NCBI RefSeq assembly: GCF_037482405.1
Contig: NZ_JBBHZZ010000002.1
Location: 664,373-728,372 of the forward strand
Direction of reading: 5' to 3'
Origin: Pseudokineococcus marinus
GTDB taxonomy: Bacteria > Actinomycetota > Actinomycetes > Actinomycetales > Quadrisphaeraceae
Length of the DNA: 64,000 nucleotides
The notes beneath the pieces are model-generated. The model worked only from the letters and a program-made list of their open reading frames with translations. It ran no database searches and was not told where the DNA came from. Both the position numbers and the translations under genes were made by a program. Below are positions 52,002-60,939 of this stretch, piece by piece (position 1 is the stretch's first letter; each line of letters opens with the position of its first letter).

Positions 52002-53240
52002 GTGGCCCTCCGCGGCGTGCTCCTCGACACGACCCCCCTGCGCGTCCCCGCCTACCGCCGCCTGCTCACCTCCAGCGCGGTCTCCGCGGTGGGGAGCCAG
52101 CTGACGGCGGTGGCCGTCCCGTTCGAGGTCTTCCGCATCACCGGCTCCTCGACCTGGGTGGGCGTCGCCTCGGCCGCGGGCCTCGTGCCGCTCGTCGTGT
52201 TCTCGCTGTGGGGCGGCAGCGTCGCCGACGTCGTCGACCGGCGGCGCCTCATGGCCGTCAGCGTCGCCGGCATCGCGGCGTCCTCGGCCCTTCTCGCCCT
52301 GCACGCGGGGCTCGGGGTGGAGTCGTTGGCCGTGCTCCTCGGCCTCGTCGTCGTCCAGCAGGCCTTCTTCGGCCTCTACGCGCCGGCCCGCGGCGCCGCC
52401 GTGCCGCGCCTCGTCCCGGCGCGGCAGCTGCCCGCCGCGATGGCGCTGTCGACCACCGTCTTCGGGGTCGGCGCCGTCGCCGGGCCGCTGCTCGCGGGCG
52501 CCCTCATCCCCCTCGTCGGGCTCCCGCTGCTCTACCTCGTCGACGCGCTCGGCCTGCTCGCCGCCCTCGCGCTGGTCCTGCGCCTGCCCGCGATGCCCGT
52601 GACCGGGGAGCCCGGCCGCCGCGCCGGCGCGGGCAGCGTCCTCGAGGGCCTGCGCTACATCGGCACCCGCCAGGTCCTGCTGGTGTCCTTCCTCGCCGAC
52701 GTCCTCGCGATGGTGCTGGGCATGCCGCGGGCGCTGTTCCCGGAGATGGCCCGCGAGGTCTACGGCGGCCCCGCCGGCGGCGGCCTCGCGCTCGGGGTGC
52801 TCTACGCCGCGATCCCCGTGGGCTCGCTGCTCGGCGGGCTCTTCTCCGGGCGGGTGGTGCGGATGCGGCACCACGGCGCGCTCGTGCTGGCCAGCGTGGC
52901 GCTCTGGGGGGCGGCCGTCGCCGCCGTCGGCCTGACGACGTCGCTGTGGGTGGCCGCCGTGCTCCTCGCCGTGGCCGGCGCCGCCGACCTCGGCAGCATG
53001 GTCTTCCGCGGCGCCATCCTGCAGACCGCCGCCACCGACGAGATGCGCGGCCGGATGCAGGGCGTCTTCACCGTCGTCGTCGTCGGCGGTCCGCGCCTGG
53101 CCGACCTCGTGCACGGCGCCGCCGGGGACCTCCTCGGCGCCCGCGCCGCGGTCGGGCTCGGCGGCCTCCTCGTCGTCGTGGCCACCGGCGCGCTCGCGCT
53201 CCGCGCCCGGGAGTTCCGCCGCTACACCGCCCCCGCCTGA
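52002..53240 (+). CDS. MFS transporter (EntS-like exporter)
   Basis: 412-residue, 12-span major facilitator. PAYRRLLTSSAVSAVGSQLT at TM1, the MFS loop motif in SVADVVDRRRLMAVSVAG, LYAPARGAAVPRLVPARQLP, and FLADVLAMVLGMPRALFPEM with GLALGVLYAAIPVGSLLGGL, place it in the EntS/siderophore-exporter-like group. That group exports enterobactin or drugs. TAGGGT (51990-51995) lies 6 nt before the GTG. An export role alongside the iron importer 21 kb away is possible but speculative. Confidence 0.88.
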   Translation: MALRGVLLDTTPLRVPAYRRLLTSSAVSAVGSQLTAVAVPFEVFRITGSSTWVGVASAAGLVPLVVFSLWGGSVADVVDRRRLMAVSVAGIAASSALLALHAGLGVESLAVLLGLVVVQQAFFGLYAPARGAAVPRLVPARQLPAAMALSTTVFGVGAVAGPLLAGALIPLVGLPLLYLVDALGLLAALALVLRLPAMPVTGEPGRRAGAGSVLEGLRYIGTRQVLLVSFLADVLAMVLGMPRALFPEMAREVYGGPAGGGLALGVLYAAIPVGSLLGGLFSGRVVRMRHHGALVLASVALWGAAVAAVGLTTSLWVAAVLLAVAGAADLGSMVFRGAILQTAATDEMRGRMQGVFTVVVVGGPRLADLVHGAAGDLLGARAAVGLGGLLVVVATGALALRAREFRRYTAPA

Positions 53241-53291
53241 CGGCGCGCCCCGGGCGAGGGACGGGGACGGGCCCGATCTCCCCGGGGAGGG

Positions 53292-53341
53292 GCAGCGGTG
53301 GACCCGCGACGCCGTCCGGCGCGTCGTCGGTCCACCGCTGC
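53292..53341. terminator. Bidirectional hairpin between convergent MFS and GST-like genes
   Basis: Perfect 13-nt arms GCAGCGGTGGACC (53292-53304) and GGTCCACCGCTGC (53329-53341), with a 24-nt loop that contains an imperfect inner hairpin. It sits in the 120-nt gap between convergent genes. Confidence 0.8.
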
Positions 53342-53360
53342 GACCGCTCGCGGTGAGGTG

Positions 53361-54458
53361 TCAGCCCAGCGGCGTGTGCGCCGGGTCGACGCGCTCGCCC
53401 TCGGGCACCGGCCCGGGCGGGGTCCCGTCGCCGAAGGGGCTGCCGCCCAGCTGCTCGCGGCCGTGCGGGGTGAGCCAGCCGGACAGGTCCGGCCCCTTCG
53501 GCACGACACCCGTGGGGTTGATGTCCTCGTGGACGACGTAGTAGTGCGCCTTGATGTGCGCGAAGTCGGTGGTGTCGCCGAAGCCCGGCGTCTGGAACAG
53601 GTCGCGGGCGTAGGCCCACAGCACCGGCATCTCGCTGAGCTTGCTGCGGTTGCACTTGAAGTGGCCGTGGTAGACGGCGTCGAAGCGCACGAGGGTCGTG
53701 TAGAGCCGCACGTCCGCCTCGGTGATCGTGTCGCCCATGAGGTAGCGGCGGTCGGCCAGGCGCTCCTCCAGCCAGTCGAGCGCGGTGAAGAGGCGGTCGT
53801 AGGCCTTCTCGTAAGACTCCTGCGAGCCGGCGAAGCCGCAGCGGTACACGCCGTTGTTGACCTCGGTGTAGACCCGCTGCATCACCTCGTCCATCTCCGC
53901 GCGCAGCGCCTCGGGGTAGAGGTCGGGCGCGCCGTCGCGGTGGTGCTCCCCCCACTCGAGGGACAGGTCCAGGGTGATCTGCGGGAAGTCGTTGGTGACG
54001 ACCTGCCCGGTGCTCTCCTCGACGACCGCGGGCACGGTGATGCCCTTGGGGTAGTCGGGGAAGCGGGCGAAGTAGGCCTGCTGGAGGCGCTCGTAGCCCA
54101 GGACGGGGTCGACGCCGCCCGGGTCGAGGTCGAAGGTCCAGCTGCGCTTGTCGTGCGTCGGGCCGGTGATGCCCTGGGAGATGACGCCCTCGAGCCCGAG
54201 CAGCCGCCGGACGATGATCGAGCGGTGCGCCCACGGGCACGCGCGCGCGGCGACCAGGCGGTAGCGGCCCGGCTCGACGGGGTAGCCGTCGCGCCCGTCG
54301 CGGGTGATGCGCGTCTCGATGTAGGCCGTGTCCCGCTGGAACCCCTGGCCCGCCGTGACGTAGGCGCCCTTCGTGCTCTGCGCGTCGGCCCCCGCCCCGT
54401 CGGCCCCCGTCCCGTCGGTGCCGCGATCGCTCGTCGTGGTGTCGCTGGTCGTCGTCAT
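53361..54458 (-). CDS. Glutathione S-transferase family protein, xi class (glutathionyl-hydroquinone reductase-like)
   Basis: 365 residues. The catalytic Cys74 lies in ACPWAHRSIIVRRLLGLE, the CPWAHR signature of S-glutathionyl-hydroquinone reductases. SWTFDLDPGGVDPVLGYERL, TVPAVVEESTGQVVTNDFPQ, NNGVYRCGFAGSQESYEKAY, and YLMGDTITEADVRLYTTLVR with YYVVHEDINPTG follow. Actinobacteria usually use mycothiol in place of glutathione, so the real thiol cofactor here is an open question. The first 30 residues are a Thr/Gly/Asp tail. Convergent with the MFS gene. Confidence 0.88.
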   Translation of the reverse strand: MTTTSDTTTSDRGTDGTGADGAGADAQSTKGAYVTAGQGFQRDTAYIETRITRDGRDGYPVEPGRYRLVAARACPWAHRSIIVRRLLGLEGVISQGITGPTHDKRSWTFDLDPGGVDPVLGYERLQQAYFARFPDYPKGITVPAVVEESTGQVVTNDFPQITLDLSLEWGEHHRDGAPDLYPEALRAEMDEVMQRVYTEVNNGVYRCGFAGSQESYEKAYDRLFTALDWLEERLADRRYLMGDTITEADVRLYTTLVRFDAVYHGHFKCNRSKLSEMPVLWAYARDLFQTPGFGDTTDFAHIKAHYYVVHEDINPTGVVPKGPDLSGWLTPHGREQLGGSPFGDGTPPGPVPEGERVDPAHTPLG

Positions 54459-54553
54459 GGCTCGCCCTCCGCTCCGGCGGTCGCCGCTGCTGGACGACCC
54501 CGCCGTGGTGCTCTCGCGTTCAACCAGTATGCCCGTCCGGGGGGCGCCCGCGC

Positions 54554-55258
54554 TCAGCGTGACCCGAACGCCGAGGAGGGCAGGTCCTTCTCGTCCTCGA
54601 CGACGGCGCGCAGCACGCGGTCGGCGACGGCCTGCGGCTCCAGCCCCGTGGGCAGCCTCGGCGCCTGCCCCGCCACGGGCCGGGTCGCGAGGCCCGTCTC
54701 CGTGTGCGGCGGGCGGACGTCGAGCACGCGCACCCGGTCGCGCCGCAGCTCCTTGGCCACGGCGGCGTCGAAGGCCGTGAGCGCCGCCTTCGCCGCCGAG
54801 TAGGCCGCCATCCCCGCCACCGGCTGCTCGGCGACGACGGCGCTGAGCATCACGGCGACGGAGCCGCCGCGCTCGGAGGCCGAGGCGCGTAGGTGGGGCA
54901 GGGCGGCGCGCAGCAGCCGCACGGGGGCCAGGTAGTGCAGCAGCAGGAGCTCGTCGACGAGGTCGTCGTCGACCTCCGCCGCCGGGCCGAAGGCCACGAC
55001 GCCGGCCGCGTGCACGAGGACGTCGAGACCGCCGAGCGCGTCGACGGCCGCGCCGACGAGCTCCTCGGGCGCCCCCGGCTGCCGCAGGTCGGCGGGCAGG
55101 CGGGCCGCGGCGTCCACGTCCAGCGCCTCCAGGCGCCCCTCGTCGCGCCCCGAGAGGGCCACGGCGGCCCCCCGCTCCGCCATCCCCGCCGCGAGGAGGG
55201 AGCCGAGGCCCCCGCTCGCGCCCGTCACCAGCACGCGCGCGCCGTCCAGGTCGGTCAT
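54554..55258 (-). CDS. SDR family oxidoreductase
   Basis: 234-residue classical short-chain dehydrogenase. Cofactor motif VLVTGASGGLGSLLAAGMAE, LVHAAGV in place of NNAG, catalytic Ser in VMLSAVVAEQ, and YSAAKAALTAFD with the Tyr-Lys pair. RVRVLDVRPPHTETGLATRP is the usual post-catalytic block. The substrate is unknown. It lies upstream of the GST-like gene on the same strand with a gap of about 95 nt. Confidence 0.9.
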   Translation of the reverse strand: MTDLDGARVLVTGASGGLGSLLAAGMAERGAAVALSGRDEGRLEALDVDAAARLPADLRQPGAPEELVGAAVDALGGLDVLVHAAGVVAFGPAAEVDDDLVDELLLLHYLAPVRLLRAALPHLRASASERGGSVAVMLSAVVAEQPVAGMAAYSAAKAALTAFDAAVAKELRRDRVRVLDVRPPHTETGLATRPVAGQAPRLPTGLEPQAVADRVLRAVVEDEKDLPSSAFGSR

Positions 55259-55287
55259 GCGCGCACGGTAGGCGGGGGCGCCGCGCT

Positions 55288-55329
55288 GGGCCCGTCGAGA
55301 GGGGCCCGTCGAGAGGGGCCCGTCGAGGT
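55288..55329. repeat. 14-bp tandem repeat, three copies, after the photolyase gene
   Basis: GGGCCCGTCGAGAG at 55288-55301 and 55302-55315, with a variant at 55316-55329. It lies between the SDR start (55258) and the photolyase stop (55338), so it overlaps the likely SDR promoter region. Confidence 0.9.
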
Positions 55330-55337
55330 CCGGCGGC

Positions 55338-56729
55338 TCAGCCCCGGACGGACTCGTAGCGGGAGAGGGCGACCCGGCGCTCCTCGGCGTGGTCGACGAC
55401 GCGCTCGGGGTAGCCCTCGGGCGTCCCTCCCGGGAGGGCCCACGGCTCGTGGACGGCGGCGCCCTCGACGTCGCGCAGCTCGGGCACCCAGCGCCGCACG
55501 TAGTCCCCGCGGGGGTCGAAGCGCTTGCCCTGCGTGACCGGGTTGAACACGCGGAAGTACGGCGAGGCGTCGGTCCCCGTGCCCGCGACCCACTGCCACC
55601 CGTGGTTGTTGGACGCCAGGTCGCCGTCCACGAGGTGGCGCAGGAAGAAGCGCGCGCCGCCCTGCCAGCGCTGGTGGAGGTCCTTGACGTAGAAGGACGC
55701 CACGAGCATCCGCATCCGGTTGTGCATCCATCCCTGCCCGAGCAGCTGGCGCATCGCGGCGTCGACGACCGGGTAGCCGGTGCGACCCTCCTCCCACGCG
55801 CGGACGCGGCGCCGGGCCTCCTCGCCGTCGTCGTGCTCCATGCCCGCGAGCTCGGGCTTGTAGGCCTCCCGCGCCGAGTCGGGCCGGTGCCACAGGACGT
55901 CGGCGTAGAAGTCGCGGAAGCACAGCTCGCGGACGTAGGCCTCGGCGCCCGGCCCGCCGCGGGCCGTCGCCTCCTGCACGAGCGTCCGGGGGTGCACGCA
56001 CCCCAGGTGCAGGTAGGCGGACATGCGGCTCGTCGAGTCGAGGTCGGGGCGGTCGCGCTCGTCGGCGTAGCGCTCGAGCCGCTCGTCGCGGAACGCCTTC
56101 CACGCCGCCCTGGCGGCCTCCTCCCCGGGCACCGGCAGGTCGGCGTCGACGTCGGGCGCCGCCGGCAGGTCGTCGGGCCCGTCGAGGCGGGCCCACGTGA
56201 GCGCGCGGGGCGTCGGCGCCGGGTCGGGCACGCCGTGGGCGCGCCACGCCCGTGAGAAGGGCGTGAAGACCTGGAAGGGCGAGCCGTCGTCCTTCGTCAC
56301 GAGCCCCGGCCCGACGGCGTAGGCGGTGCCGTCCTCGACGAGCGGCACCCCCTCGCCGTCGCCGCCCTCCCCGCCGGGCAGCCGGGACAGGGCCTCGCGC
56401 ACGGCGTCGTCGCGGCGGCGCCCGTAGGGGCCGACGTCACGGGCCACGTGCACCGACGCGGCGCGGGCCTCGCGCACGACGGCGGGCACGACCTCGCGCG
56501 GGTCGCCCCGGCGGACGACGAGCGCCCCGCCCGTCGCCGCCCGCAGCGCCTCGAGGCAGCCGACGAGGAAGCGGCGGCGCGCGTCACCCGAGGGTTCCCA
56601 GACGGCCGGGTCCAGCACGAAGAGCGGCAGGACGCCGGCCTCGCCCCCGCGCTCGCGGGCCGCGAGCAGCGCGGGGTTGTCGCCGAGGCGCAGGTCGCGC
56701 CGGAACCACAGGACGGCGGGGGCGCTCAC
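55338..56729 (-). CDS. phrB: Deoxyribodipyrimidine photolyase
   Basis: 463-residue flavoenzyme that repairs UV cyclobutane pyrimidine dimers using blue light. The N-terminal antenna domain starts AVLWFRRDLRLGDNPALLAA. The FAD domain has TSRMSAYLHLGCVHPRTLVQ, ELCFRDFYADVLWH, and the conserved block MRQLLGQGWMHNRMRMLVAS. Then come NNHGWQWVAGTGTDASPYFR and FNPVTQGKRFDPRGDYVRRW. The electron-transfer tryptophans fall in these blocks. Length normal for class I CPD photolyases. Confidence 0.95.
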   Translation of the reverse strand: MSAPAVLWFRRDLRLGDNPALLAARERGGEAGVLPLFVLDPAVWEPSGDARRRFLVGCLEALRAATGGALVVRRGDPREVVPAVVREARAASVHVARDVGPYGRRRDDAVREALSRLPGGEGGDGEGVPLVEDGTAYAVGPGLVTKDDGSPFQVFTPFSRAWRAHGVPDPAPTPRALTWARLDGPDDLPAAPDVDADLPVPGEEAARAAWKAFRDERLERYADERDRPDLDSTSRMSAYLHLGCVHPRTLVQEATARGGPGAEAYVRELCFRDFYADVLWHRPDSAREAYKPELAGMEHDDGEEARRRVRAWEEGRTGYPVVDAAMRQLLGQGWMHNRMRMLVASFYVKDLHQRWQGGARFFLRHLVDGDLASNNHGWQWVAGTGTDASPYFRVFNPVTQGKRFDPRGDYVRRWVPELRDVEGAAVHEPWALPGGTPEGYPERVVDHAEERRVALSRYESVRG

Positions 56730-56837
56730 GCCCCGAGGGTGCGCGAGGGCCCCCGGGGCTGCCAGTCGGCGGCCCCGGGGGCCCTCGGCCGGGCTCGGCG
56801 CCCGGCGCTGCTCGGTGCTCGGTGCTCGCGAGGAGGC

Positions 56838-57053
56838 TCAGGCCTCGCGCTCGGCGCCGGGGGGCGAGGTGTCCTCGTCGAGGACGACGTCGAGCGCCTC
56901 GCGCACCGACTGGCGCGTCGCCAGGCGGACGGAGGCCGCCTGCTGCAGCTCGGCCGTGTCGGCCTCGGCGATGCGCTCGCGCTCCTTCTTCTCCGCCTCG
57001 AGGGCGAAGTCGCGCGCCTTGCGGATCCGGTCCCAGATGTCTGCGTCAGCCAT
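56838..57053 (-). CDS. Small hypothetical protein
   Basis: 71 residues from ATG 57053, charged and mostly helical by composition: MADADIWDRIRKARDFALEA, then EKKERERIAEADTAELQQAA, ending acidic. No recognised domain. The helix-rich, soluble character and plausible codon use support a real gene; there is no other evidence for function. Confidence 0.55.
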   Translation of the reverse strand: MADADIWDRIRKARDFALEAEKKERERIAEADTAELQQAASVRLATRQSVREALDVVLDEDTSPPGAEREA

Positions 57054-57251
57054 GCGGCACAGCACAGCACGGCAGCCGCCCGCGCGCGCGACGGTGGCGG
57101 ACGGGTGGCGTTACCCGACCGTGTCGTGACGAGGTGCGCGTCGAGGATGCGGGCGGGGGTGACCTGCACCACCCTCGTCGACGTGGGGAGACCCGCGACG
57201 GCCGGGGCGAGGTGGACGCACCGGCCGTGCACGACGCACGGAAGCGCGCCC

Positions 57252-57428
57252 ATGGCCTACCTCGCTCTCCTCCTGCCCGTCCTCGTCCTGCCCGTCATGC
57301 TCGCGATGGCCGCGTTCGAGACGCGGTGCAGCGATCGCACGCCCCTCCTGCGCCGGCGACCCGCCGACGACGTCGCGGCCGAGCCGGCCGTCGCGCCCGC
57401 GCTCCCCGCGGGCGACCAGCGCTCCTAG
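57252..57428 (+). CDS. Small single-span membrane protein
   Basis: 58 residues: a single hydrophobic segment at the very N-terminus (MAYLALLLPVLVLPVMLAMA) followed by a charged tail. The ATG at 57252 has only a weak GGAAG upstream. Such micro-membrane proteins are common but poorly known; this one rests on composition alone. Confidence 0.45.
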   Translation: MAYLALLLPVLVLPVMLAMAAFETRCSDRTPLLRRRPADDVAAEPAVAPALPAGDQRS

Positions 57429-57611
57429 CGCCGGCGGCCCCCGCAGCTCCTGGCGCCGGCGGCCCCAGGAGTCCTCGTCCCGGCCCCCGGTCCCGGCCCC
57501 CCGGCTGGGCCGGTGGGGCTCGCACCGGTCGGCTCGCCGGGGGGCTCGTGGTCCGGCGCGCGCCTGGGCGCCGCGGGCCGCACCCGCGCGGCCGCGCGCC
57601 GCGGCGACCCC

Positions 57612-58658
57612 TCAGAGGACGCCGGTGCCGCGCAGCAGCCGGGCGAGGCCCGCGCCGTCCGGCGCGGAGACCCACGCGTGGTCGGAGTCCTCGCGCGCGG
57701 GCGCCCCCTGCGGCGCCGGGAGGCCCTGCGCGAGCACCGACTCCGTGGGCGAGAGGTGCCGGATCGCCACGGCCGCGACGCTCGCGGGCCGCTCCCGGGC
57801 GAAGTCGGCGTAGATCGCCTCGTCGTGCTGGCCGTCGTCGCCGACGAGCAGCCAGCGCACGTGCGGGAACTCGTCGGCGAGCCGGCGCAGGCTCCGCTCC
57901 TTGTGCAGGCGCCCGCTGCGGAACCACCGGTCCGGCGTCGGGCCCCAGTCGGTGAGCAGCAGCGGCCCGCGCGGGTACAGGTGGCGGTGCAGGAAGCGCG
58001 TGAGCGTCTGCGCGACGTTCCAGGCGCCGGTCGAGAGGTACACGACGGGGACGTCGGCGTGGGCGCGGGTGATCCGCTCGTAGAGGACCGCCATGCCCGG
58101 GACCGGGTTACGGGCGTGCTCGTCGAGGACGAAGGTGTTCCACGCCGCGAGGAAGGGGCGCGGCAGCGCCGTCACCATGACCGTGTCGTCGATGTCGCTG
58201 ACGAGGCCGATCTCGACGTCGTCGCCGATGATCCGCACCGGGGCCGCGACGGGCTCGGCGCCGTCGGCGTGGAGGACGACCTCCTGCCACCCGGCCTCGA
58301 GGTCGGCCGGGAGGCTGACGTCCACGAAGCCGCCCCGGTCGGTGAGGACCTCGTGGCGCTGCCCGGCCACCTCGACGACGACGGGGGCGTCGCGCACGGG
58401 GACGGTGAGGAAGCTCCGCCACCCCCGGACCACCTCGGGACGCTCGCTCGGGCCCCGGCCGTCCGGCGCGGTGAGCAGCAGGCGCCCGAGGACGCGCACG
58501 CGCCGCGGCGAGCCGTACCCGGCGTAGACGCTGATGGACGGCTGCCAGCCCTGCTCGAGGGCTCGCCGGCTGGCGCGGCGGTGCAGGGCGTCACCGAGGG
58601 CGACGGTGCGGGCGTGCAGGGGCCGCAGGGCGGGGGCGGCGTCCTCCGAGGTGGCCAC
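57612..58658 (-). CDS. APP1-domain phosphatidate phosphatase-like protein
   Basis: 348 residues. The APP1 catalytic domain (HAD-like) has the DxDxT motif in VSDIDDTVMVTALPRPFLAA, then VVYLSTGAWNVAQTLTRFLH, LTDWGPTPDRWFRSG, HKERSLRRLADEFP, and LLVGDDGQHDEAIYADFA. An N-terminal beta domain (about residues 40-160) precedes it. Yeast App1 is a Mg-dependent phosphatidate phosphatase; bacterial members are uncharacterised. GTG 58658 (VATSEDAAPAL) avoids a long low-complexity extension. Divergent from the secreted esterase. Confidence 0.85.
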   Translation of the reverse strand: MATSEDAAPALRPLHARTVALGDALHRRASRRALEQGWQPSISVYAGYGSPRRVRVLGRLLLTAPDGRGPSERPEVVRGWRSFLTVPVRDAPVVVEVAGQRHEVLTDRGGFVDVSLPADLEAGWQEVVLHADGAEPVAAPVRIIGDDVEIGLVSDIDDTVMVTALPRPFLAAWNTFVLDEHARNPVPGMAVLYERITRAHADVPVVYLSTGAWNVAQTLTRFLHRHLYPRGPLLLTDWGPTPDRWFRSGRLHKERSLRRLADEFPHVRWLLVGDDGQHDEAIYADFARERPASVAAVAIRHLSPTESVLAQGLPAPQGAPAREDSDHAWVSAPDGAGLARLLRGTGVL

Positions 58659-58777
58659 GCCGGAACCCTGCCACAGGGCCCCGACGGCGCCCCTCGAGCC
58701 TGCCGCGCCGCTCACGGACGGGTCACGATCGGGCGGGAGCCCTCCCGCTCCGTCGTGCGCTCGCGCAGGATGCCCGG

Positions 58778-59677
58778 GTGCCCCGCCCACCCCGGACCCC
58801 GCGCACGCCCGGGGGTCCCGCGCTCGCGCGCCCCCGGCTGCTCGCGGGGGCCGTGGCGGTCGCGCTGGCCCTCGTCGCCCTGCCGACGACCGGCCTGCTG
58901 CAGCTCCCGGGCGCCCTCGGCGGCGACCTGCGGGAGGGCGCCGCCGCCGGCACCGACCGTCCGGCGCTCGTGCCCGACCCCGTCGTCGAGGCCGTGCCCG
59001 ACGCCGAGCGCCCGCTCCTCGTCCTGCGGGCCGAGGGCGACGACGTCGTCCGGGCCGCAGAGCTGCCGCGCGCCGTCGCGGGGACGGCCGTCCTCGTGCT
59101 GCACGGCTACACGAGCAGCGCGGCCCAGGCCGCGGAGCGCCTCGAGGCGGCCGCGCTGGCCCGCGACCTCGGCGCCGTCGTCGTCCTCCCGACCGGCCTC
59201 GGGGAGCGCCCCAGCTGGGCGGCGGGCAGCTGCTGCGGGTCGGCCGCCCGCTCGGACGTCGACGACGTCGGCTACCTCTCGCGACTCCTCGCGGACCTGC
59301 GGGCGCGCGGCGCGGAGCGCGCGTACGTCGTCGGCTACTCCAACGGCGGGATGCTCGCCTACCGCCTGGCGTGCGAGCGCCCCGAGGACGTCGACGCCGT
59401 CGCCGTCGTCAACGGGACCGTCGCGGTCCCGGCGTGCCCGGGCGCCTTCACGGCCCTGCACCTCGCGGGGGCGGAGGACGACGCCGTGCCCGTCGACGGC
59501 GTGGACCTCGTGCCCTTCCTCTTCACGGGCTTCCCGGCCCTCGCCGACCTCCCCGCCCTCGCACCGGCCGCGGACCTCGACGTCCGCGTGCTGCCGGGGG
59601 TCGGCCACGAGGTCGCGCCGGGCGTCCCCGCGACGGTCCGCCGCTGGCTCGCGGCGGGACCGACGCCGCCCGCCTAG
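58778..59677 (+). CDS. Secreted/anchored PHB-depolymerase-like esterase (LpqC-like)
   Basis: 299 residues. An N-terminal basic region and one hydrophobic segment (LLAGAVAVALALVALPTTG) direct export. The esterase fold has AVLVLHGYTSSAAQAAERLE, VVVLPTGLGERPSWAAGSCC, the nucleophile Ser in AYVVGYSNGGMLAYRLACER, an Asp in the LAGAEDDAVPVDG region, and the His in LPGVGHEVAPG. This is the LpqC/feruloyl-esterase or poly(3-hydroxybutyrate) depolymerase family. The GTG start at 58778 follows an AGGATG hexamer at a leaderless spacing. The gap to the convergent ku gene is only 12 nt. Confidence 0.88.
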   Translation: MPRPPRTPRTPGGPALARPRLLAGAVAVALALVALPTTGLLQLPGALGGDLREGAAAGTDRPALVPDPVVEAVPDAERPLLVLRAEGDDVVRAAELPRAVAGTAVLVLHGYTSSAAQAAERLEAAALARDLGAVVVLPTGLGERPSWAAGSCCGSAARSDVDDVGYLSRLLADLRARGAERAYVVGYSNGGMLAYRLACERPEDVDAVAVVNGTVAVPACPGAFTALHLAGAEDDAVPVDGVDLVPFLFTGFPALADLPALAPAADLDVRVLPGVGHEVAPGVPATVRRWLAAGPTPPA

Positions 59678-59689
59678 CCGCCGAGGCCC

Positions 59690-60859
59690 TCAGGCGGACT
59701 TCTTGCGCGTCCGCCGCGCGGGGGCGGCCTCCTCCTCCTGGCTCTTCGCCGCTGTGCCCTTCGACGCCGTGCCCTTCGACGCCGTGCCCTTCGAGGCCGT
59801 CCCCTTCGCGGGGGACCGCCCCTTCGCGCCCCCGGACGTCGAGTCCTTCGCCGTCCCCTTCGAAGCCGTCTCCTTCGCGGCCGTCCCCTTGGAGGCCGCC
59901 CCCTTCGACGACGTGCCCTCCGCGGACGAGGCCGTCCGACGCCGTCGCGGCGCCGGGGCCTCCTGCGCGGCGTCGTCCCCGGCGTCCTCCGCCGGCTCCT
60001 CCGCGGGCGGCGTGCGACGGCGCGAGCGCCGCGGCGCCGGTGCGGGCGCCTCCTCGGCGGGCTCCTCGCCGCGGTCGCGCCGGGCCCGGTCGACGCTGCG
60101 CTGCAGCGCCGAGAGCAGGTCGACCACCTGCGCGCCCTCGCCGGACTCCTCCTCGCCCTCCGCGGGCGGGCGCCGCACCTCGCCGGCGCTGATCTTGGCC
60201 TCGACGAGCTCGGTGACGGCCGCCGCGTAGCCGTCGGAGAACGCGTCGGGGTCGAAGTCGCCGGCCAGGGACTCCACGAGCGAGGCCGCCATGGTCGTCT
60301 CCTGCGGGCGCAGCTCGACCTCGGAGGACAGGACGTCGAAGGACGCCTCGCGCACCTCGTCGGGCCACAGCAGCGTCTGCAGGCTGATGACGTCGTCGCG
60401 CACCCGCAGGATCGCGAGCGACTCCCGCTGCCGCAGCGCCACCTTGACGACGGCCACGCGGTCGGTGGCCCGCAGGGCCTCGCGCAGCAGCGTGTAGGGC
60501 TTGAGGGCCGTCCGCTCGGGCTCGAGGTAGTACGCCTTGTTGAACAGGACCGGGTCCACCTGCTCCGACGGCACGAACTCGACGACGTCGATCTCGCGGC
60601 TCGTCGACAGGGGCAGCTGGTCGAGGTCCTCGTCGGTGAGGACCACCTGCTCGCCGTCCGCCGTCTCGTACGCCTTGGCGATCTCGGGGTAGGAGACCTC
60701 CTCGCCGTCGACGCTGCAGACGCGCTTGTAGCGGATGCGCCCGCCGTCGGCCTCGTGCACCTGGTGGAAGCGGACGTCGTTCGTGCCGGTGGCGGCGTAG
60801 ACCTTCACGGGCACCGAGACGAGCCCGAAGGACACGGCGCCCTTCCAGATGGCCCTCAC
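59690..60859 (-). CDS. ku: DNA end-binding protein Ku
   Basis: 389-residue bacterial Ku, the homodimeric ring that loads LigD at double-strand breaks. The core begins RAIWKGAVSFGLVSVPVKVY, has CSVDGEEVSYPEIAKAYET, TSREIDVVEFVPSEQVDPV, FNKAYYLEP, ALRQRESLAILRVRDD, and VVDLLSALQRSVDRARRD. The C-terminal 120 residues are a Lys/Ala/Ser tail with SKGTA-type repeats, an extended-tail form thought to bind DNA. Divergent from the ligase gene across a 23-bp symmetric sequence, so the repair genes may share control. Confidence 0.96.
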   Translation of the reverse strand: MRAIWKGAVSFGLVSVPVKVYAATGTNDVRFHQVHEADGGRIRYKRVCSVDGEEVSYPEIAKAYETADGEQVVLTDEDLDQLPLSTSREIDVVEFVPSEQVDPVLFNKAYYLEPERTALKPYTLLREALRATDRVAVVKVALRQRESLAILRVRDDVISLQTLLWPDEVREASFDVLSSEVELRPQETTMAASLVESLAGDFDPDAFSDGYAAAVTELVEAKISAGEVRRPPAEGEEESGEGAQVVDLLSALQRSVDRARRDRGEEPAEEAPAPAPRRSRRRTPPAEEPAEDAGDDAAQEAPAPRRRRTASSAEGTSSKGAASKGTAAKETASKGTAKDSTSGGAKGRSPAKGTASKGTASKGTASKGTAAKSQEEEAAPARRTRKKSA

Positions 60860-60887
60860 GGCGCACCCCCTCCCCGGCGGGGAGCCG

Positions 60888-60910
60888 GCGCCGGGCGGCT
60901 CGCCCGGCGC
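60888..60910. promoter_or_regulatory. Symmetric sequence between ku and the DNA ligase gene
   Basis: GCGCCGGGC (60888-60896), 5-nt spacer, GCCCGGCGC (60902-60910), perfect 9-bp arms in the 80-nt divergent gap. It could be a shared operator or simply a hairpin. No other promoter element is clear in this gap. Confidence 0.45.
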
Positions 60911-60939
60911 TCGTCCGCCGTGGCGGCCATGATCGTCCG

